Assembly (NCBI GenBank): GCA_021836125.1
Contig: JAKBJF010000002.1
Coordinates: forward strand, 1-64,000
Length of the DNA: 64,000 nt
From: Nanobdellota archaeon
Lineage (GTDB): Archaea > Nanobdellota > Nanobdellia > Parvarchaeales > Parvarchaeaceae
Reading direction: 5' to 3'
The notes under the pieces are model-generated. The model did not search any database and was not told where the DNA came from. It worked only from the letters and a program-made list of their open reading frames with translations. Within the stretch, counting starts at the first letter, position 1. Each line of letters opens with the position of its first letter. Shown piece by piece: positions 8,106 to 17,424 of this stretch. The translations under genes were made by a program, and so were the position numbers.

Positions 8106-9200
8106 ATGGATTTTTCAAGCAAACCAGTTCTCGTGTTCTGGGAATTGACAAAGGCATGCGGATTGGCGTGTAAGCACTGCAGGGCATCTGCAATAAAAAC
8201 GCCCTTGCCAGGTGAACTAACTACAAAAGAAGGTTTCCGATTGTTGGAACAAGTTGCAGCTTTTGGCAGACCGTATCCCGTCCTGATATTCACAGGGGGA
8301 GACCCCCTAATGCGAAATGACTTTCCAGAACTGCTCGCCTACGTAAAAAATCTCGGCATAAAGTTCGCGGTATCGCCAGCCGTGACGGACATATTAACAC
8401 ACGAAAAACTGGTCGAAATACGAGATTCTGGAGCTACATCAGTGTCCGTAAGCCTTGATGGCGCATGCAAAGAGACACATGACGGTATACGCAGTATCGA
8501 TGGAACGTTTGAAAAGACTCTTGAAACGATAAAACATGCGATAAGCATCGGACTTAACATACAGGTAAACACTACCGTGATGAGGCGAAACGTAAACGAA
8601 CTTGCAAAGATATTTCATCTTATAAAGAGTCTTGGAATAAAGACTTGGGAAGTGTTCTTTCTAATAAAGGTCGGCAGAGGTACTAAAATAGAGGAGCTAA
8701 ACTCGGACGAATACGAAAGTGTGTGCAATTTTCTATATGATGCTTCAATGCTAGGGATGACCGTAAGGACCGTCGAGGGACCTTTTATACGCAGGATAAG
8801 CATCACCAGATCCAAAGAAGGGCGATATTGGAATTCTAGTCTGTATAAGGACCTGAGCACAGAATTGAACGCGTTAGACGGTAAACAGACACTTGCTACA
8901 TCAACTATAGCCACACACGGTACGCTGGACGGAGACGGTATAATATTTATTGCGCATGACGGCGATGTATACCCTGGAGGATTCATACCGATAGCATTAG
9001 GAAACGTCAAGTCAGACAATCTGGCAAGGATTTACAGGGAGGACCCGCTTTTGAAAGATATAAGGAACAGGAAAATTCTTGGTGATTGTGGTGTGTGCGA
9101 GTTCAAGAACGATTGCGGTGGCAGCAGGGCAAGGGCTTACGCTTCGTCTGATAACCCTTTAGGATCCGACCCGGCCTGCATAAAAGCCAAAATATTTTAA
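8106..9200 (+). CDS. Radical SAM/SPASM protein, AhbD/NirJ-like
   Basis: The 364-residue enzyme carries the radical SAM cluster motif C18-x3-C22-x2-C25 (ACGLACKHC) and the GGDPL motif for SAM binding. A C-terminal SPASM-type cysteine cluster (CGVCEFKNDCGG, then PACI) should bind auxiliary Fe-S clusters. The architecture matches the AhbD/NirJ group of heme and heme d1 synthesis, and AhbD decarboxylates Fe-coproporphyrin III to heme. The ferrochelatase just upstream supports that role. Other SPASM enzymes mature peptides, but no peptide substrate gene is visible nearby. An intergenic stretch of about 140 bp with no clear signal follows. Confidence 0.78.
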   Translation: MDFSSKPVLVFWELTKACGLACKHCRASAIKTPLPGELTTKEGFRLLEQVAAFGRPYPVLIFTGGDPLMRNDFPELLAYVKNLGIKFAVSPAVTDILTHEKLVEIRDSGATSVSVSLDGACKETHDGIRSIDGTFEKTLETIKHAISIGLNIQVNTTVMRRNVNELAKIFHLIKSLGIKTWEVFFLIKVGRGTKIEELNSDEYESVCNFLYDASMLGMTVRTVEGPFIRRISITRSKEGRYWNSSLYKDLSTELNALDGKQTLATSTIATHGTLDGDGIIFIAHDGDVYPGGFIPIALGNVKSDNLARIYREDPLLKDIRNRKILGDCGVCEFKNDCGGSRARAYASSDNPLGSDPACIKAKIF

Positions 9201-9343
9201 TTTGTTGGTAGAATTACCGGATCTAGAATCCCTCGCCGGACATTATCGGTATTATCGCAGCGACATAATCCTGATCACAAAATCTTCAATAAACTAAGCG
9301 CATTAAGAGACGCGGCAAAAAGAGTGAAACGCACGAAGACGAT

Positions 9344-10498
9344 TCACCTTTTGTCTATGTCTACGTATTTTAGGTCCAACTCACCAGTATAGAATTCGAG
9401 CGGCCTGAATATCCGGTTATTAGTCCAATATTCAAGCAGATGTGCACACCAGCCGACCATCCTGCTTGCTGCGAATATGGATGTGAAAAGCTCCGGCGGT
9501 ATGCCAGCCCAGACATAAAGAGGGCCGGAAAAGAAATCTACGTTAGGCCATATGCCCTTGCTGTTTCCAAGTTTGTCTATCATGAGCTTCTCTGCACGGA
9601 TAGCTATTTCTATGAGTCTTCTTGTTTCGGGATCCTTGTCGTTTCTAAGCTCTTCAAGATAGCTTCTTAATATCCTGGCGCGCGGATCATAAGTCTTATA
9701 AACACGATGGCCAAAGCCCATTATTTTCTGTTTACCGGCAAGCGCATCCTCTATATATTGTTCTGTATTCCCGGGATCTCCTATATTCATCATCATCTTC
9801 AGAGCAGCTTCATCCGCGCCGCCATGCAGTGGTCCTTTCAATGCAGCCATGCCGGCCGTCACAGAGGAATAAATGTCAGCCAAAGTCGAACCAGCTACTA
9901 GCGTAGTGAAAGTAGAGGCGTTTGAGCTATGCTCCGCATGCAGTACGAACATCGTATTAATTAGTTTGGATTGACCACTAGATGGCTTGCTTCCAGTAAG
10001 CATGTACATGAAGTTGTCGGTATGGCTTAACGACGGATCCGGTGCTACCGGCTCCTTTCCATTTCTTGCACGTTCTATAGCGGCTGCAAGCGTAGCAATC
10101 TTCGATATAAGCCTGACGGCTTTTCTTGCATTGGCTTCAGGAGAGTTATCCGCCAATTCCTCATCCTCCGAAGCAAGCGCGGACACCGCCGTCTTTAATA
10201 CATCGGTCGGGTGCATTTTTTTAGAAAGAGATCTTGCAAGATACATTACTTCTGTAGACACGGTGCGTTCATTTCTTAAGTCACTTTTAAACTTCTCAAA
10301 TTCATCTTTTTTTGGCAAACGTCCGTAAAGAAGCAAGTAACACACTTCTTCATAATCGGAATTATCGTTTAAAGTTTCTATGGAATAACCGCGGTAGTAT
10401 AATCTGCCGTTTATGCCGTCCACTTTGCATATTTTGCTTTCTTGGATGTATATCCCCTCAAGTCCGCTGCTTATCTTCGGTTGTGTTTCTTCCATCAT
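9344..10498 (-). CDS. prpC: Citrate synthase / 2-methylcitrate synthase
   Basis: The protein (about 384 residues) is a full-length citrate synthase family member. Catalytic residues are visible: His in LHAEHSSNAST, His in MGFGHRVYK and Asp in NVDFFSG. It condenses oxaloacetate with acetyl-CoA or propionyl-CoA. Divergent placement 62 bp from prpD and prpB argues for a 2-methylcitrate synthase role, although such archaeal enzymes often use both substrates. The frame is open to a Met at 10513, but the first residues (MIVIIM) look like untranslated sequence; Met at 10498 or 10495 is preferred. Confidence 0.88.
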   Translation of the reverse strand: MMEETQPKISSGLEGIYIQESKICKVDGINGRLYYRGYSIETLNDNSDYEEVCYLLLYGRLPKKDEFEKFKSDLRNERTVSTEVMYLARSLSKKMHPTDVLKTAVSALASEDEELADNSPEANARKAVRLISKIATLAAAIERARNGKEPVAPDPSLSHTDNFMYMLTGSKPSSGQSKLINTMFVLHAEHSSNASTFTTLVAGSTLADIYSSVTAGMAALKGPLHGGADEAALKMMMNIGDPGNTEQYIEDALAGKQKIMGFGHRVYKTYDPRARILRSYLEELRNDKDPETRRLIEIAIRAEKLMIDKLGNSKGIWPNVDFFSGPLYVWAGIPPELFTSIFAASRMVGWCAHLLEYWTNNRIFRPLEFYTGELDLKYVDIDKR

Positions 10499-10532
10499 AA
10501 TAATAACAATCAATAGAATTTAAAATGTCCCC

Positions 10533-10539
10533 TTTTAAT
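10533..10539 (+). promoter_or_regulatory. TATA-like box for prpD
   Basis: TTTTAAT preceded by CC lies about 25 bp before the prpD ATG at 10561, consistent with a leaderless transcript. The 62-bp divergent region must also hold the prpC promoter, so the two are likely controlled together. Confidence 0.35.
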
Positions 10540-10560
10540 CTTGGCAGGATATAATATCTT

Positions 10561-11856
10561 ATGAAAGTTGAAGACTTCATAGTCGAGTCGGTGGCACGCA
10601 GCTTATCAGCCGATTTCAGTGAACAATCCTTACATGAGGCAAAGAGGCGGATAATAGATTCTTTCGGTGTTGCGCTAGCATCCGTAGACTCGCAACCGTC
10701 AGCCACGACCTTGAAAGCAATGCGTTATTTTGAAGGCACGGCTTCTGCGTTCGGAGGATTAAAGGTTTCCCCCGACATGGCCGCGTTTTACAACACCCTT
10801 CTGATACGTTACCTCGATTTCAACGATACATATCTGTCAAAGGAGCCTCTGCATCCAAGCGATATGCTCGGCGCGCTTCTGTCTTTGGGTTCTTTGTATA
10901 AACTCAAGGGCAGCGACGTGATGCGTGCGATGCTTGTCGGCTATGAGATAGGAACTAGGCTTTGTGATTCTACGTCTTTGCGTGCAAAAGGTTACGATCA
11001 CGTGAACTTCCTGCAGATCGCGACGGTTGCTGCACTATGTTCTCTTTTGAAGTTAGACAAGGAAATAACCCTGCAGGCACTTGGGATCTCAATCATACCA
11101 AATGTAGCGTTAAGACAGTCCCGCGTCGGCAATCTATCGATGTGGAAGGCAGGCGCCGCAGCGGATGCGAGCAGAAACGCGGCTTTTTCGGTCATACTTG
11201 CCAGGAATGGGTTTACAGGCCCGTCCGATCCTATATCAGGAGAAAAAGGATTCCGCAATGAAATAGCTAGGGACATGCACTTTGATACCAGTATTCCTAA
11301 TTTCGATGCGATACTTGAAACTTATGTTAAAAAATACCCTGTAGAATATCACGCACAGGCAGCGGTCGAAGCAGCTCTACGTCTTAGCAAAGGCGTAAGG
11401 CGGCAGGACATAAAAAAAATAGTCATACAAACTTATGAAGCCGGCATGTCGATACTCGCGGACAAAGAGAAATGGAATCCGGAAAATAAGGAAACTGCAG
11501 ACCACAGTCTGCCCTTTTGCGTTTCTGCAGCCTTTGTTTTTAAGGATTTCGACATAGGCGTTTATTCGCATATAAAAGACTCAAGGATACGCAGCTTAAT
11601 GAGAGTTACCGACGTGGAAGAGCTAGGAGAATATACGCGTATGTATCCCGAGGAATTACCGACTAAGATAAAGGTCTACACGCGCGCCGGCGTATTTGAA
11701 AACGAAGTAGCTATACCAAGAGGACACTCCAAGAACAGGATTACAGATTCAGAAATAGATGAAAAATTTATTAGTCTTACAAACGATAAAAGACTATTGG
11801 AAACGCTGTGGAGTTTGGATAATAAAGAGGTTGATAAACTTGTCAAACTTACTTAA
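10561..11856 (+). CDS. prpD: 2-methylcitrate dehydratase (MmgE/PrpD family)
   Basis: The 431-residue protein matches the MmgE/PrpD family in length and in strings such as RIIDSFGVALASVDSQPSA, DFNDTYL, HPSDMLGALL, AMLVGYEIGTRLC and the later VEYHAQAAVEAAL and ADHSLPFCV. PrpD dehydrates 2-methylcitrate to 2-methyl-cis-aconitate without an Fe-S cluster. It is followed by prpB with a 17-bp overlap and is divergent from the citrate synthase gene. This places it in the methylcitrate cycle, which converts propionyl-CoA and oxaloacetate to pyruvate and succinate. Confidence 0.9.
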   Translation: MKVEDFIVESVARSLSADFSEQSLHEAKRRIIDSFGVALASVDSQPSATTLKAMRYFEGTASAFGGLKVSPDMAAFYNTLLIRYLDFNDTYLSKEPLHPSDMLGALLSLGSLYKLKGSDVMRAMLVGYEIGTRLCDSTSLRAKGYDHVNFLQIATVAALCSLLKLDKEITLQALGISIIPNVALRQSRVGNLSMWKAGAAADASRNAAFSVILARNGFTGPSDPISGEKGFRNEIARDMHFDTSIPNFDAILETYVKKYPVEYHAQAAVEAALRLSKGVRRQDIKKIVIQTYEAGMSILADKEKWNPENKETADHSLPFCVSAAFVFKDFDIGVYSHIKDSRIRSLMRVTDVEELGEYTRMYPEELPTKIKVYTRAGVFENEVAIPRGHSKNRITDSEIDEKFISLTNDKRLLETLWSLDNKEVDKLVKLT

Positions 11857-12676
11857 TGACGAAAAATTTCTAGTCGTACCCGGCGTGTTTAACCCGTTTA
11901 CCGCGCTTCTCGCGGAGAAGGCAGGGTTTAAAGCAGCTTACCTTTCAGGCGGAGCACTTACCTCTTCCTATGGGATCCCAGATATAGGATTGATAACGTT
12001 GAAAGAAATAGAAGAGATGGTCAAAAAGATAAGGGAAGTGACTTCTCTGCCGCTCATAGTCGATATGGACACCGGATTCGGAGAGGCAATAAACGTCTAC
12101 AGGGCCGTAAAGACCCTCGAAGCGGCGGGAGCTAACGCAGTGCATTTAGAGGATCAAAAGATGCCAAAGCGCTGCGGACACCTGAACGGAAAGGAACTCA
12201 TAGACGAGAGCAATATGGCAGAAAAAATAAAAGCCGCTATAAAAGCGAGAAACAAAATGCTGATAATAGCAAGGACAGATGCCCGCAGCGTAACTGGGTT
12301 CGATGACGCTGTAAAACGCGCGAAAGCCTATGTGGCAGCCGGTGCGGACATGGTATTCCCCGAGGCCCTGCAGACGAGGGAAGAGTTCAAGGCTTTTGCA
12401 TCAAGCGTAAAAATACCACTCATGGCCAACATGACAGAGTTCGGAAAGACGCCTTTCATAAAAGCGGGCGAGTTCAAGAAGTTAGGATACAAGTTTGTGA
12501 TATTTCCCGTGACGTTGTTCCGAATAGCGGCAAGATCGATGGAAGAGGCCTTGGAAGTACTAAAGAAAGAGGGAACGCAGGAAAATCTTATAGATAAGAT
12601 GATGACAAGAGAACACCAATATTCCATCATAAAATACGACGAATACGAAGAAGTTGACAATAATACAAAAATTTAA
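11840..12676 (+). CDS. prpB: 2-methylisocitrate lyase
   Basis: PrpB cleaves 2-methylisocitrate to pyruvate and succinate. The isocitrate lyase-superfamily signature is clear: AYLSGGALTSS, VDMDTGFGEA, the catalytic cysteine in PKRCGHL (consensus K-[KR]-C-G-H), and IARTDARS. I chose the TTG at 11840 because GAGGT at 11827-11831 lies 8 bp upstream and the product then begins at the usual place (about 278 residues). An earlier TTG at 11759 would add 27 residues unlike the family. The start lies inside the end of prpD, implying translational coupling. Confidence 0.9.
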   Translation: MSNLLNDEKFLVVPGVFNPFTALLAEKAGFKAAYLSGGALTSSYGIPDIGLITLKEIEEMVKKIREVTSLPLIVDMDTGFGEAINVYRAVKTLEAAGANAVHLEDQKMPKRCGHLNGKELIDESNMAEKIKAAIKARNKMLIIARTDARSVTGFDDAVKRAKAYVAAGADMVFPEALQTREEFKAFASSVKIPLMANMTEFGKTPFIKAGEFKKLGYKFVIFPVTLFRIAARSMEEALEVLKKEGTQENLIDKMMTREHQYSIIKYDEYEEVDNNTKI

Positions 12677-12746
12677 AAGATTTTTATTTAATTATTGTTT
12701 AGATAATTGATTATTATTTGATGCTGGTCGAAAACAACAATTTGAC

Positions 12747-15398
12747 ATGGATAAGAAGAATTATAACACCCATAAGAAAAAGTTACTGCCTTTAGTAGCC
12801 ATAATTTTAATACTCGCTGTAATATCCACGTTAGCAATCGTACTATACCATACTAATCCGGTTAAAAACGCACAGAATACCAACGTGAACAACAACGCTA
12901 CCCAATTCGATCCTTCTGCCCATCTTTCCGCCGCGAATTTTGCATTGGTTGCTCCAGAGCAGATTCTTGCGGGAAATACCCAGTTCATAACCTTAGCAAG
13001 ACAAAAATACGTTTTTTTGTACGCGAACGCTTCTAATTTTACGTCTGTGGACGGCTCGCAGTTCATAATCATCGTGGTCAACGGTACGGGACCGTATATG
13101 AACCTCGCACTTTCGGTTTTCAATGCCACCGCATTGGACTATGCGATTAACGACACAAAAGGCATAATCCTGAGCAAAAAAGACGTATGGGCAAGCGATC
13201 AGACGGTGTTCGTGTTAGTAGGTTTCAAAAACGACAGCTCTCTGTCTTCCGCTTTGTTAAAGTTTTTTGTAAAATCGCCCGTTTACGCGCCGCGTAAACT
13301 AACCGGGAAATTTATATCTTTTAACTCTACTTTGAAGAATTCGTCATCTGGAGTGCCATTTAATTCAAGGGACCCCGTACTAGAAGCGTTTTTGGATGGA
13401 TCGTATGGGCTTTCGCCCCAGGACACCGCCCTTTCATATCCGTACGACTACTACCTGAATTTTGCGTATTTACTCTATTATGCGCCCGTCCTTAGCTCAT
13501 ATGCCCCTGGATTTGGGGGAGAAGAGTCTGGATTAAATTTGCCTATGAGTGCGATGCTTTGTATACCTCCGCCCCCGCCTCCAGACGGTTCTTCGATCTG
13601 CGTAGGGAATTATGTTGCTATGCCAATATTCCAATTTGGGATGTATGGAGTTTCACAGCCACAAGCTTCATTCGATACTGGCGATTGCAACTTTTTCGGT
13701 ATAACCGATTGCATCGATACAGAGGGTTGGGCAGTATCGGGAATAAATCCGCAGCTGCCTTATGCACAGATACCCAGCATATTATACGGTTTTACTTCGA
13801 CATTAAGTGGTATCCCTCCCTCTCTAACCGGCACGACAGGACCGGTAAGTAGTGCAACACCGTTAACGTGGTGGGAGTATGGACCGGGTTCGGTAGGCAC
13901 GACTACGGGAGGAATTCAACAGAACATAATAACGCAGAACCAGACTTTACTTTTAATGGACGCAGGTGTAGAAGCATTCTCGGCTCCATACAGCGAGACT
14001 CCGTCAGGTAACTTCACGGGGTACACAGGTAATAATACAGTAACGTATTCCTGCGACTCGTCGCTCTGCGGAATGGACTTTAACTATTATATTTATGTTC
14101 TGATGACCGAATCTTCAACCGTACCGTCTAGCGCATACGTCATATCGCCGTCAAATTATAATCTGGTACCGGGAAGCAACTATTATGCGCTATTTGATCC
14201 CGTCACTCTAAGTACGCCAACGATAATCGTTACGCCGGCAGCTACTTACTATTTCAGTTATTGGAGTGTTTATTCAGAAATCGGCAGCAACCAATATTAC
14301 CAAATTTTTGACACTTCTAATGCGACGTTTCAGATAACCGGGCCAACGCAGGCAAAAGCGATATACACAAGAAAAGTAATGTCAGGAAGCATAACGGCAG
14401 AGTCCGGTTTTATGACTCCAAGTGCATACTATACCTGCCCACCTCCATTGAGCAATTGTAACAACATGTCCTCAATTAATCCGATAGGAGGCGTGAATAT
14501 AAAGATAACCGGACAGAATGGCACTGTACTTTTTTCAAACTCCACGAATTCTAACGGTACCGTGACGTCCCCTGTATTACCGGGAGGTTGTTACAACGTA
14601 AACGCATACAAAAACGGATATATTTTTTCAGTTGAGCCAAACCCCTTGTGTGTCAACGGCAACACGGGAGTGTATGCAATAGACGTCAGTCCGTACATAT
14701 TAAAGATAAACTGGCCGAATGGATATCCTTCATTTGACGCCCCGCTTAATAAGACAATCAAGATAAACGTTGCGCTTAATTATTCGAATGGAGATGCAGC
14801 TTCGAACATCCCCATCCACGCATCCGCTGGCGTAGGCACAATAAATAGTTCCATAACTACATCAAGCAACGGTTCAGCCGATTTTATTTGGTATTCTGGG
14901 AGAAATTCAGGCAAGACCGTATTGAGCTTTACTCCAACCAGTATTTTCTGGCAGCCACCTGCGTATAAAGTTCCCGTGATAGTCTACCCTAACAACACGA
15001 CATTTGCATACGTGAATATCGCGCTAAAAAACAGCACATTGTACGCATCCACTTATGGATCGGCCTTCAGAGACAACGTATCCGCTAGTTTTTGCAGGGT
15101 AATATTCAGTTATCCGTCAAATATAACTGATGTATGCAGTGCCTCATCGCCTATGACATTCAGCCTTACGTGGTTGCCTTCAGGCATAAATTATACGTTT
15201 AATCCGAGCACTACGCCGGCAAATTATACGATAAACAGCTCAAAATCGATCCTTTATATAAACACAAGTAATCATCTAAGCGTAGGCGTTTACAAGACAA
15301 ACGTTGCTGTAAAAGTTACTACAGCATCCGGCGCATTATACAATGCAACAGTCCCCCTGTCTATAATAGTTAACCAGTACGGATACTACGGCCCTTAA
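12747..15398 (+). CDS. Large N-anchored surface protein with Ig-like domains
   Basis: The 883-residue protein has a basic N-terminus (NYNTHKKKL), a membrane segment at about 14-34, and a long extracellular part rich in Asn, Ser, Thr and Tyr with many N-x-S/T sequons. A proline run (IPPPPPPDG) sits near residue 274. Residues about 580-650 look like a carboxypeptidase-regulatory/Cna-B-like sandwich (GGVNIKITGQNGTVLFSN, then GGCYNVNAYKNGY). Residues about 675-760 resemble a bacterial Ig-like domain (NIPIHASAGVG, SSNGSADFIWYSG). I do not recognise the N-terminal domain. It probably belongs to the cell envelope. No catalytic motif is evident. Confidence 0.7.
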   Translation: MDKKNYNTHKKKLLPLVAIILILAVISTLAIVLYHTNPVKNAQNTNVNNNATQFDPSAHLSAANFALVAPEQILAGNTQFITLARQKYVFLYANASNFTSVDGSQFIIIVVNGTGPYMNLALSVFNATALDYAINDTKGIILSKKDVWASDQTVFVLVGFKNDSSLSSALLKFFVKSPVYAPRKLTGKFISFNSTLKNSSSGVPFNSRDPVLEAFLDGSYGLSPQDTALSYPYDYYLNFAYLLYYAPVLSSYAPGFGGEESGLNLPMSAMLCIPPPPPPDGSSICVGNYVAMPIFQFGMYGVSQPQASFDTGDCNFFGITDCIDTEGWAVSGINPQLPYAQIPSILYGFTSTLSGIPPSLTGTTGPVSSATPLTWWEYGPGSVGTTTGGIQQNIITQNQTLLLMDAGVEAFSAPYSETPSGNFTGYTGNNTVTYSCDSSLCGMDFNYYIYVLMTESSTVPSSAYVISPSNYNLVPGSNYYALFDPVTLSTPTIIVTPAATYYFSYWSVYSEIGSNQYYQIFDTSNATFQITGPTQAKAIYTRKVMSGSITAESGFMTPSAYYTCPPPLSNCNNMSSINPIGGVNIKITGQNGTVLFSNSTNSNGTVTSPVLPGGCYNVNAYKNGYIFSVEPNPLCVNGNTGVYAIDVSPYILKINWPNGYPSFDAPLNKTIKINVALNYSNGDAASNIPIHASAGVGTINSSITTSSNGSADFIWYSGRNSGKTVLSFTPTSIFWQPPAYKVPVIVYPNNTTFAYVNIALKNSTLYASTYGSAFRDNVSASFCRVIFSYPSNITDVCSASSPMTFSLTWLPSGINYTFNPSTTPANYTINSSKSILYINTSNHLSVGVYKTNVAVKVTTASGALYNATVPLSIIVNQYGYYGP

Positions 15399-15442
15399 GA
15401 GGAAAGAAAATAAGACTACACGCCAAATTTTATGCGCTTAAT

Positions 15443-16075
15443 CTACAGTGCATATGACATGTAAAGAGGCGACATGTATACCGCAAGGGAGAAAGATGCA
15501 ATCGCACCGGCGATCAATAAGACCCATAATAATGCCAATACTGCATCCCACGTCTTTGGTATCTTATTCTCCATCATCGGAAAGCGATCGATTATGTACG
15601 TGACGGGGAAGAAAGAAATCCCTATCGCACCGAAAATAACAAAAAGGATAAGGAATCCAATCGGATTTGGAGCAATAGACATCATATATCCCCATATTCC
15701 GTACCATATCGTCATCACTCCAAACATCAGAGACATTATGCCAACATAAACCATTTTTGATTTTAACTTCACAACTAAGAAGAACGATATTAATATTAAT
15801 CCGAACGAGGCTAAGGGGTCATAAAAAAGTATATCGAAGACGCTAGATAATCCCCAAATGATCTGTGACGACAACGATGTAATAAGCAAATAACTGCCTA
15901 ACAACACCATGGGCATCGCCGCGCCTTCGAGATGAATGTGCAGGTCAAAACTCTTTTTATAGTAAGCTTTATACATATCTGACATCAGATATGCAAAAAC
16001 GACGCACACTAAGGACAGTATAAAAAGCGGATATTCCAGTATATTTATTAAGACCATATCTACTGTAGTAATCAA
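15443..16075 (-). CDS. Multi-pass membrane protein, possibly DUF981 family
   Basis: The 210-residue protein has about six hydrophobic segments. Charged or polar features include SDMYKAYYKKSFDLHIHLEGAA after the first segment and an IDRFP loop late in the protein. Length and layout resemble archaeal DUF981-type proteins, often found in acidophiles, but I cannot confirm the family by eye. The substrate or role is unknown. It is transcribed towards the surface-protein gene and divergently from the acyl-CoA dehydrogenase. Confidence 0.6.
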   Translation of the reverse strand: MITTVDMVLINILEYPLFILSLVCVVFAYLMSDMYKAYYKKSFDLHIHLEGAAMPMVLLGSYLLITSLSSQIIWGLSSVFDILFYDPLASFGLILISFFLVVKLKSKMVYVGIMSLMFGVMTIWYGIWGYMMSIAPNPIGFLILFVIFGAIGISFFPVTYIIDRFPMMENKIPKTWDAVLALLWVLLIAGAIASFSLAVYMSPLYMSYAL

Positions 16076-16174
16076 ATTTTATATAAATGTTTAATAAGCG
16101 TAATATACGGAGTAACATTCTTAAATCAGGCTAAATTTCAAACAGTCGGGTTTTGCAACACTTAGCAAAAGAAG

Positions 16175-16182
16175 TTTATAAG
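16175..16182 (+). promoter_or_regulatory. TATA-like box for acyl-CoA dehydrogenase
   Basis: TTTATAAG is centred 26 bp before the ATG at 16204, the spacing for a leaderless transcript. This decides the start of the downstream gene, because the open frame also runs through this box from a TTG at 16153. Confidence 0.6.
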
Positions 16183-16203
16183 CCACCGCGTTTTAACCTA
16201 TAT

Positions 16204-17424
16204 ATGGAGCCTCTTTTTGAGGAATCGATAGCAGACATTTCAGAGTTGCACAAGTTCTCAGATGAAGACATGAGGGTACTTAAGACGGTCGACAGTGCCG
16301 CAGAAGAACTCGTATTGTCGGAGACGGAGAATTATCTTAAACGTCAGTTCAATAAAGATGCAGTGAAAACCTGCAAAAAGCACGGCATATTCGCAATCCC
16401 TGTCGAAATCGAATCGGGAGGCCGCGGTATGTCACCGATAGTAACGCTTTTAGCAAAGGAAAGACTTGGTCAGGTAGGTCTCGGGCTGTCCTCGTTTCTT
16501 AACGTGCAGATATTTCTCGGCGAACTCACCCTTCAGAGGTGGGCAAACAAGGATCAGAAGGAACGCTACCTTAAACCCGCAGTAAAGGGGGATAAGATAC
16601 TTGCATTCGGTCTGACGGAGCCGGACATAGGCAGCAATCCAGAATCAATGAAAACGATTTATAAGAAGAGAGGGGGGAAGTTCGTAATATCCGGTTCAAA
16701 GTACCTGATAACCAACGGTTCCATCGCAGACAACATCATACTATTCGCAAGGTCTTCAGAAAACAAAAACGAAATAAGTTCATTCATAATAGACTCAAAA
16801 TCCGCAGGCTTCTCCGCTACACCGCTAAAAGAGAAGATAGGACTTTTCACGTCTGATACTGCTTTTTTGGAGTTGAATGAAGTCGTTGTCGACAAGGCGG
16901 ACATCCTTGGGCGACAAGGACACGGGTTATCGATCGCCTATTCCGGACTTGTAAACGGAAGGTTCGGTGTAAGCGCAGGTTGCATAGGCTGCATAGAGGA
17001 TTGTCTCAATGTCGTGTCAAACCGTGCAAAGGAGAGAATACAATTCAACAAACCGATCGGCAAGCATCAACTTGTGCAGCGGCACATCGCTGAAATAGCG
17101 AAGAACCTTGAAATGGCAAGATGGCCCGCGTATTTCATGGCAGTAAAAAGGGAAGAGTACGACAAGTCTCCAGAAAATAAGACTCTGATAAAAGAAATGG
17201 ACCGCCGAACTTCGCTTGCGAAGCGCATAGCGTCCAGGCTTGCTTTCGAGTCCGCCGACCACGCGGTGCAGGTATTCGGGGGTCTGGGATATACGACCCT
17301 AGCTTCGCCGGGAAGACACTACTGCGACTCAAGAGTCACACGGATATACGAAGGCACAGACGAAATAATGGACTTAAAAATAGCTTCCTACGTTTTGGGT
17401 GACGATTTCAAGGCATTTTACTGA
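16204..17424 (+). CDS. Acyl-CoA dehydrogenase
   Basis: This FAD enzyme (406 residues from the chosen ATG) oxidises acyl-CoA to enoyl-CoA. The family strings are present: FGLTEPDIGSNPESM, GSKYLITNGSIADN, RIQFNKPIGKHQLVQ, QVFGGLGYT and IYEGTDEI, where Glu of YEGT is the usual catalytic base. The preferred start follows a TATA-like box at 16175-16182; a TTG at 16153 would add 17 residues. The next gene overlaps at TGATG (CoxG-like protein). No electron-transfer flavoprotein genes are visible nearby. Substrate chain length is unknown; a link to propionyl-CoA metabolism upstream is only suggestive. Confidence 0.9.
   Translation: MEPLFEESIADISELHKFSDEDMRVLKTVDSAAEELVLSETENYLKRQFNKDAVKTCKKHGIFAIPVEIESGGRGMSPIVTLLAKERLGQVGLGLSSFLNVQIFLGELTLQRWANKDQKERYLKPAVKGDKILAFGLTEPDIGSNPESMKTIYKKRGGKFVISGSKYLITNGSIADNIILFARSSENKNEISSFIIDSKSAGFSATPLKEKIGLFTSDTAFLELNEVVVDKADILGRQGHGLSIAYSGLVNGRFGVSAGCIGCIEDCLNVVSNRAKERIQFNKPIGKHQLVQRHIAEIAKNLEMARWPAYFMAVKREEYDKSPENKTLIKEMDRRTSLAKRIASRLAFESADHAVQVFGGLGYTTLASPGRHYCDSRVTRIYEGTDEIMDLKIASYVLGDDFKAFY

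Noticed and set aside
16153-16203. Longer acyl-CoA dehydrogenase from TTG 16153
   Set aside because: This stretch contains the likely TATA-like box, and family similarity begins later.
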